Shown here: one piece after another, positions 41,582 to 53,447 of the stretch
How positions within the stretch are numbered: the stretch's first letter is position 1
How the letters are laid out: every line of letters begins with the position of its first letter
NCBI RefSeq assembly: GCF_000350225.1
Contig: NW_005179116.1
Location: 1 to 64,000, forward strand
Length of the DNA stretch: 64,000 nucleotides
Direction: 5' to 3'
DNA from: Chondrus crispus
Lineage: Eukaryota > Rhodophyta > Florideophyceae > Gigartinales > Gigartinaceae
Made by a program: the position numbers and the translations under genes
Notes under the pieces: model-generated
What the model was told of the DNA's origin: nothing
What the model saw: only the letters and a program-made list of their open reading frames with translations
Database searches by the model: none

Positions 41582-43080
41582 TTGAACTGAAGCACCCCCT
41601 ACCTGGGAGTGCCCTGCTTCGAAAACTACGTCCCTGTCTCACCAACCCCTCCATGTTACCCAATCTGCAAACCACCCTCCGCCATGCCTGGCAGTGCATC
41701 AAGCAATTCCAACAAAAGGCTATTTTCCCCAACCGCTGTCTATACTGCACTGCAAATGCCACCGCCGCAGATCACGCAGATCATGTCGTGTTGTCGGGTG
41801 ACAAGGCACTATATATTGTTTCTACATGGCGCATGTGTGATGATGCATTTGAGCTGCCTTCAACGCTGATTTTCGGATCTAACGCCCACTGAAAGAAGGA
41901 AACACATCCTTGCATCGTTTTGATCGTGGTTTCATCTCATAAACCGATGAGTCCTCAAAAGATGTTAGGATATCTTCGGGTCCAAAAGCAGGACAAGTTG
42001 GCCTTACGAAGGACAAGGCCTTTTTGTATGCGGCAAAGGGGTTTGAATTGAAAGCCCTTTGAAAGCGCCACTGTGTCGGCCTTTGGCAAGGGAGGCTATC
42101 TTCTTTCGGCACAGGGCAACGACACCAATATTGTGGGAGAAAACTTCGTTGATATGAATAGTTTTAGATTTTGGCAGCGTGTTCTCTCTCTACCCAATGG
42201 TTTCTCGTTGCATGTATCCGGGAGATTTCCATGTCTCAACATTTGAACATCTGGGGGGGGGGGGCGCGAATCTGACGTCTGACACGCAACCTGGCGGTTG
42301 GACAGAGGTACCCCAAATGGAGATGGAGATTTGGGGAATAGGGTCAGTTTGCGAAGTAAGAGGTTTCTGGCTAGTGTCATTTCTCGTTCTATAACTTTCC
42401 CGTTGTCACTGCATTAAAGATTAATGCATCCCGTCGATCGAGAGTAGTTGTTTGTTGGCGCTCATTATGACAATATTCGAGTTTGCCATGCGCCATGGTA
42501 CGAATCAGGGCTGGCGCCGAGGTCGTGAAAGGGCAATTCACTATATCCCAACACCTAAATACCACCGTCCTCGCCCTTGCTTGAGTGGGCAATAGGCGAG
42601 AGGGCGAGCGCCTGTAATGTGTTGAGGAAGTTCCGTCGGTTCTCAAACGATGAGAAGCATTGTTGTATTCAGTACGTCGACAAGAGCCGATTTTGTATCT
42701 TGGTCGCATCTTCTGAACCCTCTTCGCAATTTCGTTCGTTTGATGAATTAGATATTAATTTCGTACGCTTTCTGACTGTTTCAGCAGACGTAGTCTTATA
42801 TTTCAAGGAGCACTTCTCTATTAAAAAGCAACCAATGTATCACTACAAGAGCCTGCGGGACGAACCGACCGGTTCGGATCTAATCGTATTGTAATCAGTG
42901 CTCTCCTTTTTTCTTCTACACTTGCATCGTTTTCTATTTTCCTTTTTATGTCCAACGCAATACTTTCCTTTTATTGGAGGGCTAACAATACCTCGGTCCT
43001 TTGTCGTGCTTTGGGATCTGTCCTGGTCTGTAAAGAAGGGCGGTCTCCCTCCCCGTTTGTACATCGACCATCGGGACATG
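41582..43080. other. Region without a supported gene
   Basis: Contains a G11 run at about 42252-42262 and scattered frames under 110 codons. Nothing recognised. Confidence 0.4.
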
Positions 43081-43414
43081 TTTGAACCATCTGTGAGGAA
43101 GCAATTTCTCTTGGGATCGTGGTTCTCGTCTGCATATGCTATCTATAAAGACCTTAACTGACATGCAGTTTTATTTTCTTTGAATTAGGGTAGCATCTGT
43201 ACAATATCCGGTGGCATTTTGGATGAGGTCCTGGACAACCTATATTGTTTGAACCATCTGTGAGGAAGCAATTTCTCTTGGGATCATGGTTCTCGTCTGC
43301 ATATGCTATCTATAAAGACCTTAACTGACATGCAGTTTTATTTTCTTTGAATTAGGGTAGCATCTGCACAATATCCGGTGGCATTTTGGAAGAGGTCCTG
43401 GACAACCTATATCA
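43081..43414. repeat. 167-bp tandem direct duplication
   Basis: Two nearly identical units, 43081-43247 and 43248-43414, each starting TTTGAACCATCTGTGAGG. Few differences (GATCGTGG/GATCATGG, ATCTGTAC/ATCTGCAC, GGATGAGG/GGAAGAGG), so the duplication is recent. Confidence 0.9.
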
Positions 43415-43455
43415 GATATTACAATGAATGGCCATCTCTCAAAATCAACACTACA

Positions 43456-43898
43456 CTGATCACAGCAATTAACCTGGGCCAACTTAATTCTGAAGCCCCT
43501 TTTTCAGGTCTATAACCATATTTAACATGGTCCGGATTAATTCTGAACCCAGATTAATATATGGTCAAATCAGATATAACATGGTCCAGTTTATTTGTGA
43601 ACCACTGGATTAACCTTGATTCCTAACATTGCTGACAAGTATTCAAGAAATTACGGCTCCACTTCTTGCCCATTGAAATGGACACGATGCTTAGATATTA
43701 TTGTCTGCAGCTCAGAAAAGAGCTGCTTCTCTTCCCAAAGACCATATCGAGGCGGCGACATGCGTTCTCGCCCTTTTGGAACTCTAAATGCGACTTATCA
43801 TAAGACTGTTTCCTCCAGGTCAAAACCAATAATAACCTGGTCCAGTTTATTTCTGAACCCAGGTTAATATATAGACCAAGGTTAATTGCTGTGATCAG
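43456..43898. mobile_element. MITE-like element, 443 bp
   Basis: The ends are inverted repeats: CTGATCACAGCAATTAACCT at the left and its perfect complement at the right end. Inside, partial palindromes of the form AACCTGGTCCAGTTTATTTC...GAACCCAGGTTAAT occur repeatedly. No transposase. A clear target-site duplication is not visible. Confidence 0.65.
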
Positions 43899-44545
43899 GT
43901 TTACCCACTTTCAGCCCACAACTGCAGCTCTATAGCTCGTTCCCCAGTATATTCATGCACTGTATTATAATTCTGTTTAACAATACCGCCATCGTTTCGG
44001 GAAACCACTACACTGTAGTGGTGAGCATTACTTGCTTTCCACTTCAACCTATTACAAGAGTCAGAAATCGTAGCCGGGGATCCACGTTTTAGAAAACAAT
44101 GAGAATGCAGATTTACTACAACAAAAACATATCAACCCCTCACCCGCAAAAGCGTTTTTGGGGTTGGGGCCTCTTTCCACCCATAGTGCCGAAGAGAAGA
44201 ATGCGTCGTTTGATTGGAACTTACCTGTTTCAGTTCTTACAAACCTTTGCATCTCATCCAGAAGTCGATGACTCTTCCGCTTGTGGTAAATAGTAAGATA
44301 TTGGAGGGAGATGAAAGAATATCCATCACTCAAACATGCCCTTCAGATATAATCTATCGAAGAAGTATTCTTTTCTTATCATAAACAGCCCTCCTCAAAT
44401 ACTCCCGCGGTTTGGTGAACACTGACAAGTTGTCCACAGCTGTGCAATAAAACCCTAAGCTTGTATCAGCCTAGGCTTCTTCTCAGCAAACCAAACGAGC
44501 TGGAATCATCTCATCCCTGACCCTCATAGACAGCTCTGCGTCTAT
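43899..44545. other. Region without a supported gene
   Basis: AT-rich, with one 90-codon minus-strand frame (44061-44333) lacking recognisable features. The right end is the promoter region of the secreted-peptide gene. Confidence 0.35.
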
Positions 44546-44550
44546 ATAAG

Positions 44551-44557
44551 ACATACC
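44551..44557 (+). promoter_or_regulatory. TATA box of the secreted-peptide gene
   Basis: TATATAA within GCGTCTATATAAGAC, about 110 bases ahead of ATG 44665. The leader between them (CCACAAAACC, CCAAACCAAAAAGC) is A/C-rich and has no ATG. Confidence 0.65.
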
Positions 44558-44664
44558 CGATCCAGTTACTTTTCTCTTTCAACATCCCTTGCACCACAAA
44601 ACCTTTCACCAATCCAAACCAAAAAGCATCAAATCATCCGAAAAAGCAGGTCTACCTCTCTAAC

Positions 44665-44940
44665 ATGTATCATCGCCGCACATGTTTTCTCTTGGCCCTC
44701 CTGGTCCTAGCCACAGTCGCCTTTGCTGTGAAAGTCAAGCGCGTCAAGGAAGACATCTCCATTCGACAGGATGCCGCGGAGGACATGGAAGTTGTAGATC
44801 GAGATCATTTTCTCTGTCCGAACAGATGCACAACCTTGACAATTGCTGTCAATGACTGCCGCGTGGGGAGCAATTACGCATTCTGCCATGTCAATTATTG
44901 CGGTGGTGGATATTATAGGTGCCACAGTCATCATCATTAG
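44665..44940 (+). CDS. Small secreted cysteine-rich peptide precursor (91 residues)
   Basis: Intronless frame with its own TATA box and an ATG-free leader. Residues 1-21 form a classic signal peptide: basic MYHRR, hydrophobic FLLALLVLATVAF, and a cleavage-type AFA. A charged segment (KVKRVKEDISIRQDAAEDME) follows and could be a propeptide. The final 40 residues carry six cysteines spaced C-X3-C-X10-C-X8-C-X4-C-X6-C, with GGGYYRC near the end and a CHSHHH terminus that could bind metal. This fits an exported, disulfide-stabilised peptide of about 40 residues. Such peptides may be antimicrobial, signalling, structural or cell-wall components; nothing in the sequence chooses among these. No known family is recognised. 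The neighbours are repeats only. Confidence 0.7.
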   Translation: MYHRRTCFLLALLVLATVAFAVKVKRVKEDISIRQDAAEDMEVVDRDHFLCPNRCTTLTIAVNDCRVGSNYAFCHVNYCGGGYYRCHSHHH

Positions 44941-45814
44941 GACTGCTTGCTGAGCCACCCGCACCACCTGGAGTGCAGTTGTGAGAATAGACTCAAGTGG
45001 TCACCATGGGATTATCAAAATCTTTGATAGTCTGAGAGTCGACGACAGCTGTTTCAGTCTCAAGGCCAATACATCGCAAAACAATTTCAATTCCCTTACA
45101 TGAAGTGTAGTTTCTTGTGAAATTCCCCGCGAAGGCTATCTTTAGTTGGCAGTGTGTGCGGGCATCGCGATGTACCTCCTTGTAGTTTCAAATAAAGCGA
45201 TGAGAACAAGTATCAATGCCTATTCAGACATAAACGTCTTGTTTCTATACCGAAACTTCACCCATGCAATCTACGGCTATCAGATTACGACGGTTCATGC
45301 CTTTCTGCGGAATAGTAGTGCACTTTATGGCAACTTCTTCACTACCAGCGATGTGAACCGCGGAAAATGATAAGGTCTAGAGTGCGAAAATTTTGTGTGT
45401 GCAAATTTTCTAGTAAACGTTGTGCACTGCCGAATCATTTGTGAACCGCGTGATGCCCATCCTTATATAGTCACATGTCAGGTCACGTAGAGCTCCAGAG
45501 CCCCCAGGAAGAGCCGAAACTTCACTCACCGATATCGTCCGAACAACCATCGCTCAAACGAATTTTAAAAGCAGTCACACGAAATACGAAAAAACTACAA
45601 ATAACTGATCCAATTTGCTGCAGTTCCATGCAGCAGCAGTCAAAGGGATCACTTTCGGCTCTTCCGAGTACCCTTCCCTAAAAGCATTATTTGGTAAAAA
45701 AGACTAATTTGGTGATTCAGTTCTCGTTGCTCCCAGTGCGGACAATGGGTACAGTCGTTCATCCCTGGACTCCAGGGAAACGCTCCGGGGCCTGAAGCGT
45801 TCACCCCGTCTAAA
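44941..45814. other. Region without a supported gene
   Basis: Two short frames (45146-45370 and 45475-45681, about 70 codons) have no recognisable domain. Possible 3' UTR of the secreted-peptide gene at the left. Confidence 0.35.
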
Positions 45815-46100
45815 GTTTCCCGCAATTTTACCTCCGCGCCTGTCCCCGTCCGGCCAAAAAAGAAAATAGTGGGCACACAACACCGTTAAAGGCCAAACAG
45901 TAGTATTTGATCCACGATCAAACACTTTCTCGTCATGTTCACGAGACAGGTCTCCAGTTCCCCGCAATGTTACCTCCTCGCTTCTCCCCGTCCCGCCAAA
46001 AAATGGCGGCACACAGCACCGTTAAAGGCCAAACAGTAGTAATTGATCCACGATCAAACACCTTCTCGTCCTGCTCCCGAGACTGGCCTCCAGTTACGCA
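45815..46100. repeat. About 137-bp tandem repeat (two units and part of a third)
   Basis: CACCGTTAAAGGCCAAACAG occurs at 45881 and 46017, in blocks that also repeat GATCCACGATCAAACAC and CCGCAAT.TTACCTCC. It lies directly upstream of the transposase fragment, so it may be the subterminal or promoter region of that element. Confidence 0.8.
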
Positions 46101-46118
46101 CAATTCACGCCCCCTCCG

Positions 46119-46730
46119 ATGTCGATTAGAATGCGTCGTCAGGCAGCGCGCGCCAAGCAAAGGGCCAGACGGGACGCAAGGGCCAAAGACAAACGGCAGA
46201 CAGCGGTAAATTTATTGAAGATGGGGAAAAAGGTTGGGGATGTGGTTCGCCTCACAGCCATCAGTCATGGGGCAGCAGACCGACTACAAAAATGTCGCAA
46301 GACCAACGACGACGCCAAACTGTCCCGCCTTCTTGACCCAGCCAACAACTGTCCCGCCCCCCGTGTCATCAAAGCGGACGAGGACAAAATCATTAAGCAG
46401 CGCATTAAATATACTGCCTCCCGGGGATTCGCAATTAACAATTATACATTGCCAGCTATCATGGCTCGCATTGCCAATGATGGGTCGACGCGGTTTTCAG
46501 ACGAGGGACAACATGCCCTCCCCGGACGCTGTTCGTACCTGGAGAACCTGAAACAGGGATATCACGTTTCGCACAGCCGAAAACAAGGAACAAGCGAAGC
46601 TGCAGCACCTGCGGTTCCAAAGGCGCACGAAGGCCGCTCCCCAAAGTGCGTCATCTCCTCACCATTCCCCATCAACGTTGCTGCGTCCGCGTTACTCGGT
46701 CTCTCTGGTGCCAGTGAAATTACCAAATAG
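46119..46730 (+). pseudogene. N-terminal fragment of a pogo/Tc-type transposase
   Basis: ATG 46119 starts a very basic segment (RMRRQAARAKQRARRDARAK), then a helix-turn-helix-like part (INNYTLPAIMARIAND, GKKVGDVVRLTAISHGAADR, IKQRIKYTASRGFA). This pattern is seen in the DNA-binding half of pogo-like transposases. After about nt 46500 the meaningful sequence continues in another phase (VRTWRT, stop, NRDITFRTAENKEQAKL), showing a frameshift plus a TGA where Arg is expected. The DDE catalytic half is absent. It is a different family from the element at 48991-51994. Confidence 0.55.
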
Positions 46731-48988
46731 TCTTTTTTCTAAAACATCTGTGTACTGCCGCACCAATAAAAGGAAATTCGGGATTTCTCTGACCCAGTAC
46801 TGCTTGAGATTCTGTATCTCCTCCTAGTTGATCACTAAACACAGAGCATCGATAACCACCAGTTTGAAGTCATTTCGGGCAGGGGAAGTAGTTTTTTAAA
46901 TTAATTTATGAAAGATGTTACCACAATATACTTTCGGGGAAGGGCACCTTTTTAAAAGTACTGTATTACAGGGACGTCCGAGTAGCAGTTTAAGTACTGT
47001 ATTCATTTACAGGAGAAGAGTAGAGTACTGTAGAACAGATAAAGTTCATGCCAACTGCCACAGTACGAGGTTAAAGTTTCCATAATACCAAAGTTAAAGC
47101 CTCATTTTAATAAAGAATGACATGCCGGAACAACGGGAAAGTCAAACGCAATCATTGCCATTGTGAACTGCACTTTCATCCCCATAAACTGAATTTTGAA
47201 ATGCCTACTTTTGGGTTTATTTCGGCACAAAAGAGTCATATTTGTCCCAGAAATTCTGCTCCGGATTTTCATAAACCCGGTATTTCCAATAACGAATAAA
47301 ACTTCGTGACATTAACAGTGGTCGTAAGAATCGTTTCCCGTGCGCATTTAAGACCTAAATGTTTTCTAGACCCATGTGTATTCGTATTAAAATCACTTTC
47401 TCGCCATATATGGATAAAAAGCCTGTATTTTCCAAGCAGCGTAACCTCAAAAACTCAAACGCTTATATTGCTTCTATGAATTTGATGCAATTCTAACTCT
47501 ATTACTGCCACGTTACAAAACAAAATGGATCCAATACAAAATTTATTTGCATGAAAACAGGATTTTCGAAAAGTTTAATCATCAGCAGCCATGGAAGCAT
47601 GAATTATTCATCGTAAAAAGCTGATTCGCAGTTGCTGTACTGAAGTGATTGCAACAGCATTTGAGGTCACAGTTCATATGATCCGGATAAAATCGTGCTC
47701 ACGGAAGCGGTGCACAGTTCAGGTTTATTCGTCAATATTCGTTTTTGGGTATTTTTTTGGTAGTACGGTTCGGAAGGTACACACCCTCAGTCCTTCAATG
47801 CAAAAAAAGTTACCTTTATAACCCTAATGAAATTGGTAACGGCTCGTGGACCTTGTGGACCTCTCTATCTAACAGGACGATACAGCAGCTACGTAAACGT
47901 CATGCAAAGAAAGAGTCAAGTTACATACTCCCACAAGCCCTTGGATTTGAACTTTTTGTCATTCCCTGATTTGAAAAGGTCATCTATTCCAGGATAATGG
48001 ATTCCGTGACTTTTTGCAATTTTTGGGTGAGAATGGCCCACACGGAAATGAGAAGGCCAGCTAAAAGATTAGATAGAGTATATGTTACTGGCGAGAATGC
48101 TCTATTTGCATCTTTTCTAATACATTTTTTCTAGTAACATCTACGATCGCTTCATGAGACTTTTTAGAGTACTTGTAGAAAACTTCGGCTTGCAATAAGA
48201 AACTTTGGATAAGTCTGAGCTGCCAGATATTACATCATAGAAATATCACACAAGCAAAGAGTACCTGAACTATGCGCACGTTTTCTTATCCGCAGCAGCA
48301 TATACCGTTGCAGCGTTTCTTTGCTAAAATACACCTGTGAGCGAAATTACGGGTTGAACCACCTACTCAAGTTGGAGGAGAAGACGTGTTATCCTTAATA
48401 TATCAGATGCGTACTCATAATAGTAAGAATTACAAACGTTTAAAAGTAAGGTTCTCTTCATTCACACATTTACTGCCCATAAGTGTTCAGAAACAACATT
48501 AAGCATGAAGGATCTTAGTTCTTCCAACATTTGGTACACTTACGAAATTGTAGAAAGTATAATTGCTACAAAGATCCATAACAGCACATATATACTCTTT
48601 AAGAAAAATATGTGACAAGACAGCAGAAAGTCATATACCTCATCTCCTCAACGTTAGCAATGTTTTAACCACAGGCAAAATTGGATTCGGAAAGAGGATG
48701 AAAACTTGGAGATTCTCAGCTTCCCACACAAGATTACCGAAGAACTGCATTCCGCAAGCGAAAATCTTCACCATGTGCAATGTAAAAGTGTATGTGAGTA
48801 CTTCCTACGGTGGCCAGTATTTGAAAATGACGAAAATGTGTTTCCATAATCAATCACCTAAGTAAACTACGAGTAAGGAAAAAGGCATCCGATGACGTTC
48901 TACCCACCTCTTTTTACATACGTAGAATATAACTTAGCGAAATGTCCTATTTTATGGGACTACCGTAACTAAACCAGCGTTTGTCAAG
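46731..48988. other. AT-rich region without a supported gene
   Basis: Frames are under 100 codons. A few short matches to transposon-like sequence cannot be substantiated. No arrays or inverted ends are seen. Confidence 0.4.
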
Positions 48989-49329
48989 TACACCCAGTTA
49001 CTGCAAATAGTGTAAGCGAACAATTAGTGAAACTACGCCCATTACTGTACGTGTCCCTAATTTGTGTGGAGTGCTGCCAGACCAAAATATAAATAGTGAC
49101 ACGCACACCTAATGACGTTCCCACGATATTAGTGTAACCTCAAAAAAATTACTGTTTTTTATCGGACCGAGTAGATCGAACTCTATCATGTTCTGTTTTG
49201 TTGCCATGCGCCACTGTAACGCGATGGACGACGACGGATTCATTCATGCATGCATAAAGTCAGCTCGTATTGATCCTCGTCGACTCTCACAACACAGCAC
49301 TTCCCCCCCCTTAAGCCATTCTCTTCACT

Positions 49330-50954
49330 ATGCCCTTTTCGGCTTCCCCAATCGTTGCCGTATTCGAGCGGCAAATCCAAGCACGATCAACACTCCCGCG
49401 CACATCACCGGCCACCCCTCCAACTCAACAAATCTGTCAAGCGCCATCTTTGCCGCTTGGTGCCTCTACACCCGTGCCAACACGCTCACTGCAGCATGTT
49501 CTCACCCGCGCTGAACGACTCAAAATTGTCAAATGGATGATGCGCACTTCACTTACAGAAGGAGATAAACACATTCCTGCCAAAGCCGTGCGCAATTTTC
49601 CGGCATCTTTCAGGGGTACGCCAAACGCCAATATCCTGAAAGCGTCCCGATTGTGGAAGAACAAGGCTGAGTTCCTCAATGAGCATGGTGATGTACAACG
49701 TGGACACATTTCGTCGATCACTCGTGTGACGAAGAACGGACACAAGCGCGTCTACTCAAAGGCCAAGTCTGGACGTGGCCGCAAACGTGCGGCTTGGGTC
49801 GAAGCAGTACATCAAGATCTGGTGGCGGAGTTTGAGCGTTTCCGTAAGCTCGGTGTGAAGTTCAACATGAAAACAATGAAATCCCTTGCCCTTCATCTCA
49901 TAAGAACAACCGAAAGTACAGAGTACAGCTCGAGCTTTATTGATCCCAAGACGGGAAAGGCTATCCCCTCAATTATTTCACCACGCTGGATACAATCGTT
50001 TTGCGAGCGCTTTCAGATTGTCAGTCGCGTTCAGAAGGGTAAACTGCTTACTTCTCCTGCAAAGGAGATTTTTATTGAGAAGGAAGTGGCATATCATTTA
50101 GGAGTTTTGGCGCGTCAGTTTCGCAGCAAAGAACTCGATGAAAATAATGTTGAAAACGCAGACGAGACTCACTTCGTCATAAACCTTGACAACGGGAGAA
50201 CGCTAGGATTCTCAGGGGAGAGTGAGGTCAAGTACGCTGATGTTGTGTCCGGGGGAGACGGAATGACGATGGTCGTTAGAATATCGGGTGGTCGGGATGC
50301 GGTGATCGAGGCACCGTTTATGGTGTTTAAAAATGCATCGAGGGGATACCCAATCAGAGGCGTGCCTGACAATGTACCAGCCGTTGCTTATAGAACGGGA
50401 CCGAGGGGCTGGATGGATACTGTAGTCATGCCTGAATGGCTGTCAGAGCCGCGTATTATTGGTCCATTACCACAAGAGCGGCGGCGGATTTTATACGTCG
50501 ATAACTGCAGTGGACATAATTACACAGCTGCTTTGGCTGCTGCTGCGAATAATATTCGCACCGAAATACGATATTTTCCCAAGAACGCCACGCACCTCAT
50601 CCAGCCATGCGACTCGTTTGCTATCCAAAAAATTAAGCGCGCATGGACAATACGATGGGAGCAACATAAAATGGAACGCATTATGTGCAACGATTGGACC
50701 GATGGGTCCGGGAAGATTAAAAATCTCGGTAAGCATTTTTTCTGCGTTTGGCAGTTGATGCAGTCCGTGACGTGAACGCACAACGAGATGAGAACGGCCT
50801 GACATACGCCAGGAAGGCCATGATTCGCACAGGGATGGCTTGTAATACGAACGGGTTGTGGGAGGAAACGCAGCTCTTTCCTAACTTGCAAACAATAATT
50901 AAGAAGCATAGAAAACACTTTGATGGTGAGCCCGTCGTTGAGAAGGCCAGCTGA
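49330..50954 (+). CDS. pogo-like DDE transposase, one phase change near the 3' end
   Basis: ATG 49330 begins MPFSASPIVAVF, a start shared with the fragment at 55.9 kb. A DNA-binding region follows (LTRAERLKIVKWMM, NILKASRLWKNKAEF), then the catalytic DDE_1-type domain: ENADETHF (Asp278), YVDNCSGH (Asp391), LIQPCDSF (Asp428), a D,D,D triad with 36 residues between the last two. It would cut and paste the element by binding its inverted ends. The main frame stops at 50775, but the natural C-terminus (VDAVRDVNAQRDENG...LFPNLQTIIKKHRK) continues in the next phase to 50954. The switch maps to a T6 run (50736-50741). A 35-base GT-AG intron at 50729-50763 would also restore the frame but would delete plausible residues, so a one-base indel is preferred. 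Confidence 0.85.
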
Positions 50955-50980
50955 AAAAGTCGTCTGCATCAAGAATTTAC

Positions 50981-50986
50981 AATAAA
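50981..50986 (+). terminator. Polyadenylation signal of the transposase
   Basis: AATAAA, 27 bases after the transposase stop codon, inside ACAATAAAGAGAG. Confidence 0.5.
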
Positions 50987-52283
50987 GAGAGTTTCTCGTT
51001 CTTTTTTACTTGATAAGCTTCGTTCAATACCTATTTGACCATATCCCTTTTGACAATCCCTTTTTTATGAGCACACGTTTCGAGACGAGAACCAAAAATG
51101 CCCGTTTGGTTTCCACGTGATATCAGTTGGCGGCCTCTGGCACACGAGCATGCCTCTCAAGTAGAGTGCCAACCTTGTGCAAGAGCGAGCACGCAGGGAA
51201 GCACCGGAGTTTCGGCCTCGCATGCTCATTTAACTTTTGAGCGGTCCTCTTTCATTTTAGCCGTCTTGACGCTCAACACTTGAGATCTTTTCGTTTCGCT
51301 GCCACTAAGATGTGCCCTTCATATATTTTGCACCACGCAGGAATTGTTTTGTCCGTCACGCCACAGATCTGCCACTTTGTGCCTGCCCTAACGGCCAGCC
51401 GCCGTGCGGCCGCTTTTTGACAGTCTCAAACACAGCGCGCAATACTCGTTGGCCAGCGCATTGGTCCTTCTACTGTTGCTTCTCAATAAAACATAGACGT
51501 AGAGCTGGAGATGCTGTCCATTGCTAGAGAGATGATCGTAAAGAGTTCCGAGTCAGGCGGGTCGACCCAAGAATCGATGCAAGCAAATGGCCGCAGCGCC
51601 TCAACGAAAGTCGTGCTGCTCTGCATTTGGTTCAAATTACCCATTATGCGACTACATGCGAAGCCTGAGACACCTTGTAGCTCTACCGCAACGTCGTTCG
51701 GAGGTGAGGTGAAAGAGGAGTACCCAAGGAAGGGTACGGCAGGAAACTTACTAAATAAAAAGGGCACGTAAGAAAAATTCTCTAAAATGAAATGCAGATT
51801 CCTTTCGTTTTTTGAGGCCTGCGAGAGTGTCACTATTTCTATCAAACGGAATTAATGTAGGTGTCACCATATACCGTTGTGGGTTATATAGTGAAACTAC
51901 GGCTTTTAGGGAAACTTGCACTAATATATGTGACTCTTGTCAAAATCTACCTCACCTCTTTACTGTGCGCGTCACTAGTTGCAGTAACTGGGTGTAGAAG
52001 AATGTGTAATTGAGATACCCCCGACCTTTCAAAGCATATGTACGAAGCACTTGTCAGGTAAGCTTCTATGTCAAACACGTCGCAGACGGGGCGGGTTTTA
52101 TTTCTCTGAACTTAACAGCACATATCCTTGATAACTGCAAGCCAATGAGGGCACTAGAGCGACAGTCCTGTAATCTTAAAAAGGCAACAACCAACGCTCT
52201 TTGGGAATACGTCGAGTCGTCATCATCATACGTTTTCTAAATAAATAAATATGTTTTGAATGATCTAGGCTTTCATTTATACA

Positions 52284-53083
52284 ATGTCGCAATCAAATCG
52301 CATATTTAGTGGAACTCTTTTCAGAGTGTCTGCTCACATATTTATTCACAATTGGCTTCGAAAAGCATTTTCCCGCTGGCGTATTGAAGATAAATCCCTT
52401 GTGAGGAGGTTTCAAATTCAGAAAATATCAACTCAAGCAAAGAAGGGGAGAGGGAAAAAAGGGAGGTGTAAATGCTTTTACAGACCGTCCCCTGCGAGAA
52501 TCCTACGATCTGGTACCTACTGCCGCGAGCACATCAACGAAAGCAAATGTGAAGTTAGCCAGACGAGTTTTGAAAGAGTACTGTGCACTGAAAAGGTCCC
52601 CTGATCCGCATCGCGTGACCCCGGAGAGCTCAAAACTCATTCTCAATCTTCTCGCAGATTACTGCAAGTTCGGAACTGCTGATGCTCTCAAGAACGACAG
52701 CATGGCAGCACTAACGCAGGGAATTCGACATGTCTATTGCGAACACGGCCACACCAAAACGTAGCAGGTTGACTAGTCTGCTGATAAGGCAAGCGGCAAC
52801 TCGCTGACATGGAAACCCTGATTTGCAGACAATGCGAAAGAAAGGCCCATCGCGTTCATTTGGATCATCTAGGATTCGTTACGTTACGATCCCGGCCAAT
52901 CACATCAGCAAAGTTTTTGATTTGACCGAAAAGTTCTGGTACGGGAAACAAAACATAAATGCAGCACCTGACGTGCTCTTGCATGCCATCCTGGTTGTCA
53001 GGTTGAATTTGGGACTCAGACATGATGCGATTAAGAAGTTGGAAGTCGAAAACGTCTCTGTTGGGTTGGGGCATGCACGTTGA
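52284..53083 (+). pseudogene. Degraded Crypton-like tyrosine recombinase fragment
   Basis: Pieces in three phases. 52549-52764 looks like a recombinase N-terminal core-binding region (ARRVLKEYCALKRSPDP, SKLILNLLADYCKFGTADA). It is followed by stops and GNSLTWKP. 52823-53083 contains LLHAILVVRLNLGLRHDAIK, resembling the box I arginine region (GLR) of Crypton recombinases. The catalytic tyrosine half is missing. It starts shortly after the pogo element ends, so that insertion may have cut it. Family assignment is by pattern only. Confidence 0.45.
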
Positions 53084-53447
53084 CGTTACTTGAATCAATT
53101 AAGAATTTATCTGTGCATAGAACGTAACAACTTCGGGATTGGTTCGGGATCTCTGTCTTACGGTTCTCGTATTTATGGATTCATTCTTAGCATTGTACTC
53201 GTGGCTGACACTTCGTGGTAGTAGTCCAGGGCAGTTATTTTGTGACGTGAATGACACAATAAGTGGTTGGATCATTGAAACGAAAGCGCTGTGGAGTTCT
53301 AAGAAATTCACCGACTTCTTCCGAGGTATCTTCTCATGAATTAGTGTCGGATCGGGAGATCTGGGTATGTACTCCGGACAATCAATCAAAAGATGCTCAG
53401 TGAAACTGTATCGAGCTCTAGGGCTTCGCGATGAAGCAATTAGGGGA
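53084..53447. other. Region without a supported gene
   Basis: Short frames only. A GGGGATTAGGG tract lies near 53438. Confidence 0.35.

Larger units (their letters stand above)
48991..51994 (+). mobile_element. Complete pogo/Tc1-mariner-type DNA transposon (3.0 kb)
   Basis: The left end CACCCAGTTACTGCAA and the right end TTGCAGTAACTGGGTG are exact complements, extending to about 21 bp with one mismatch. The element is flanked by TA on both sides (48989-48990 and 51995-51996), the mariner-type target duplication. A subterminal motif, ATAGTGACAC, occurs near both ends in inverted orientation (near 49094 and 51828). It encodes one transposase (49330-50954). A 5' fragment of a relative lies at 55551-55990. 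The last kilobase has no supported ORF. Confidence 0.9.

Noticed and set aside
41383..41892. 169-codon ORF
   Set aside because: Begins inside the 33-bp inverted repeat and lacks recognisable domains; counted as chance unless transcripts show otherwise.
50729..50763. 35-base intron in the pogo transposase
   Set aside because: GT-AG ends and phase fit, but it is very short and would remove residues that read as natural protein; a T-run indel is simpler. Kept as an alternative.
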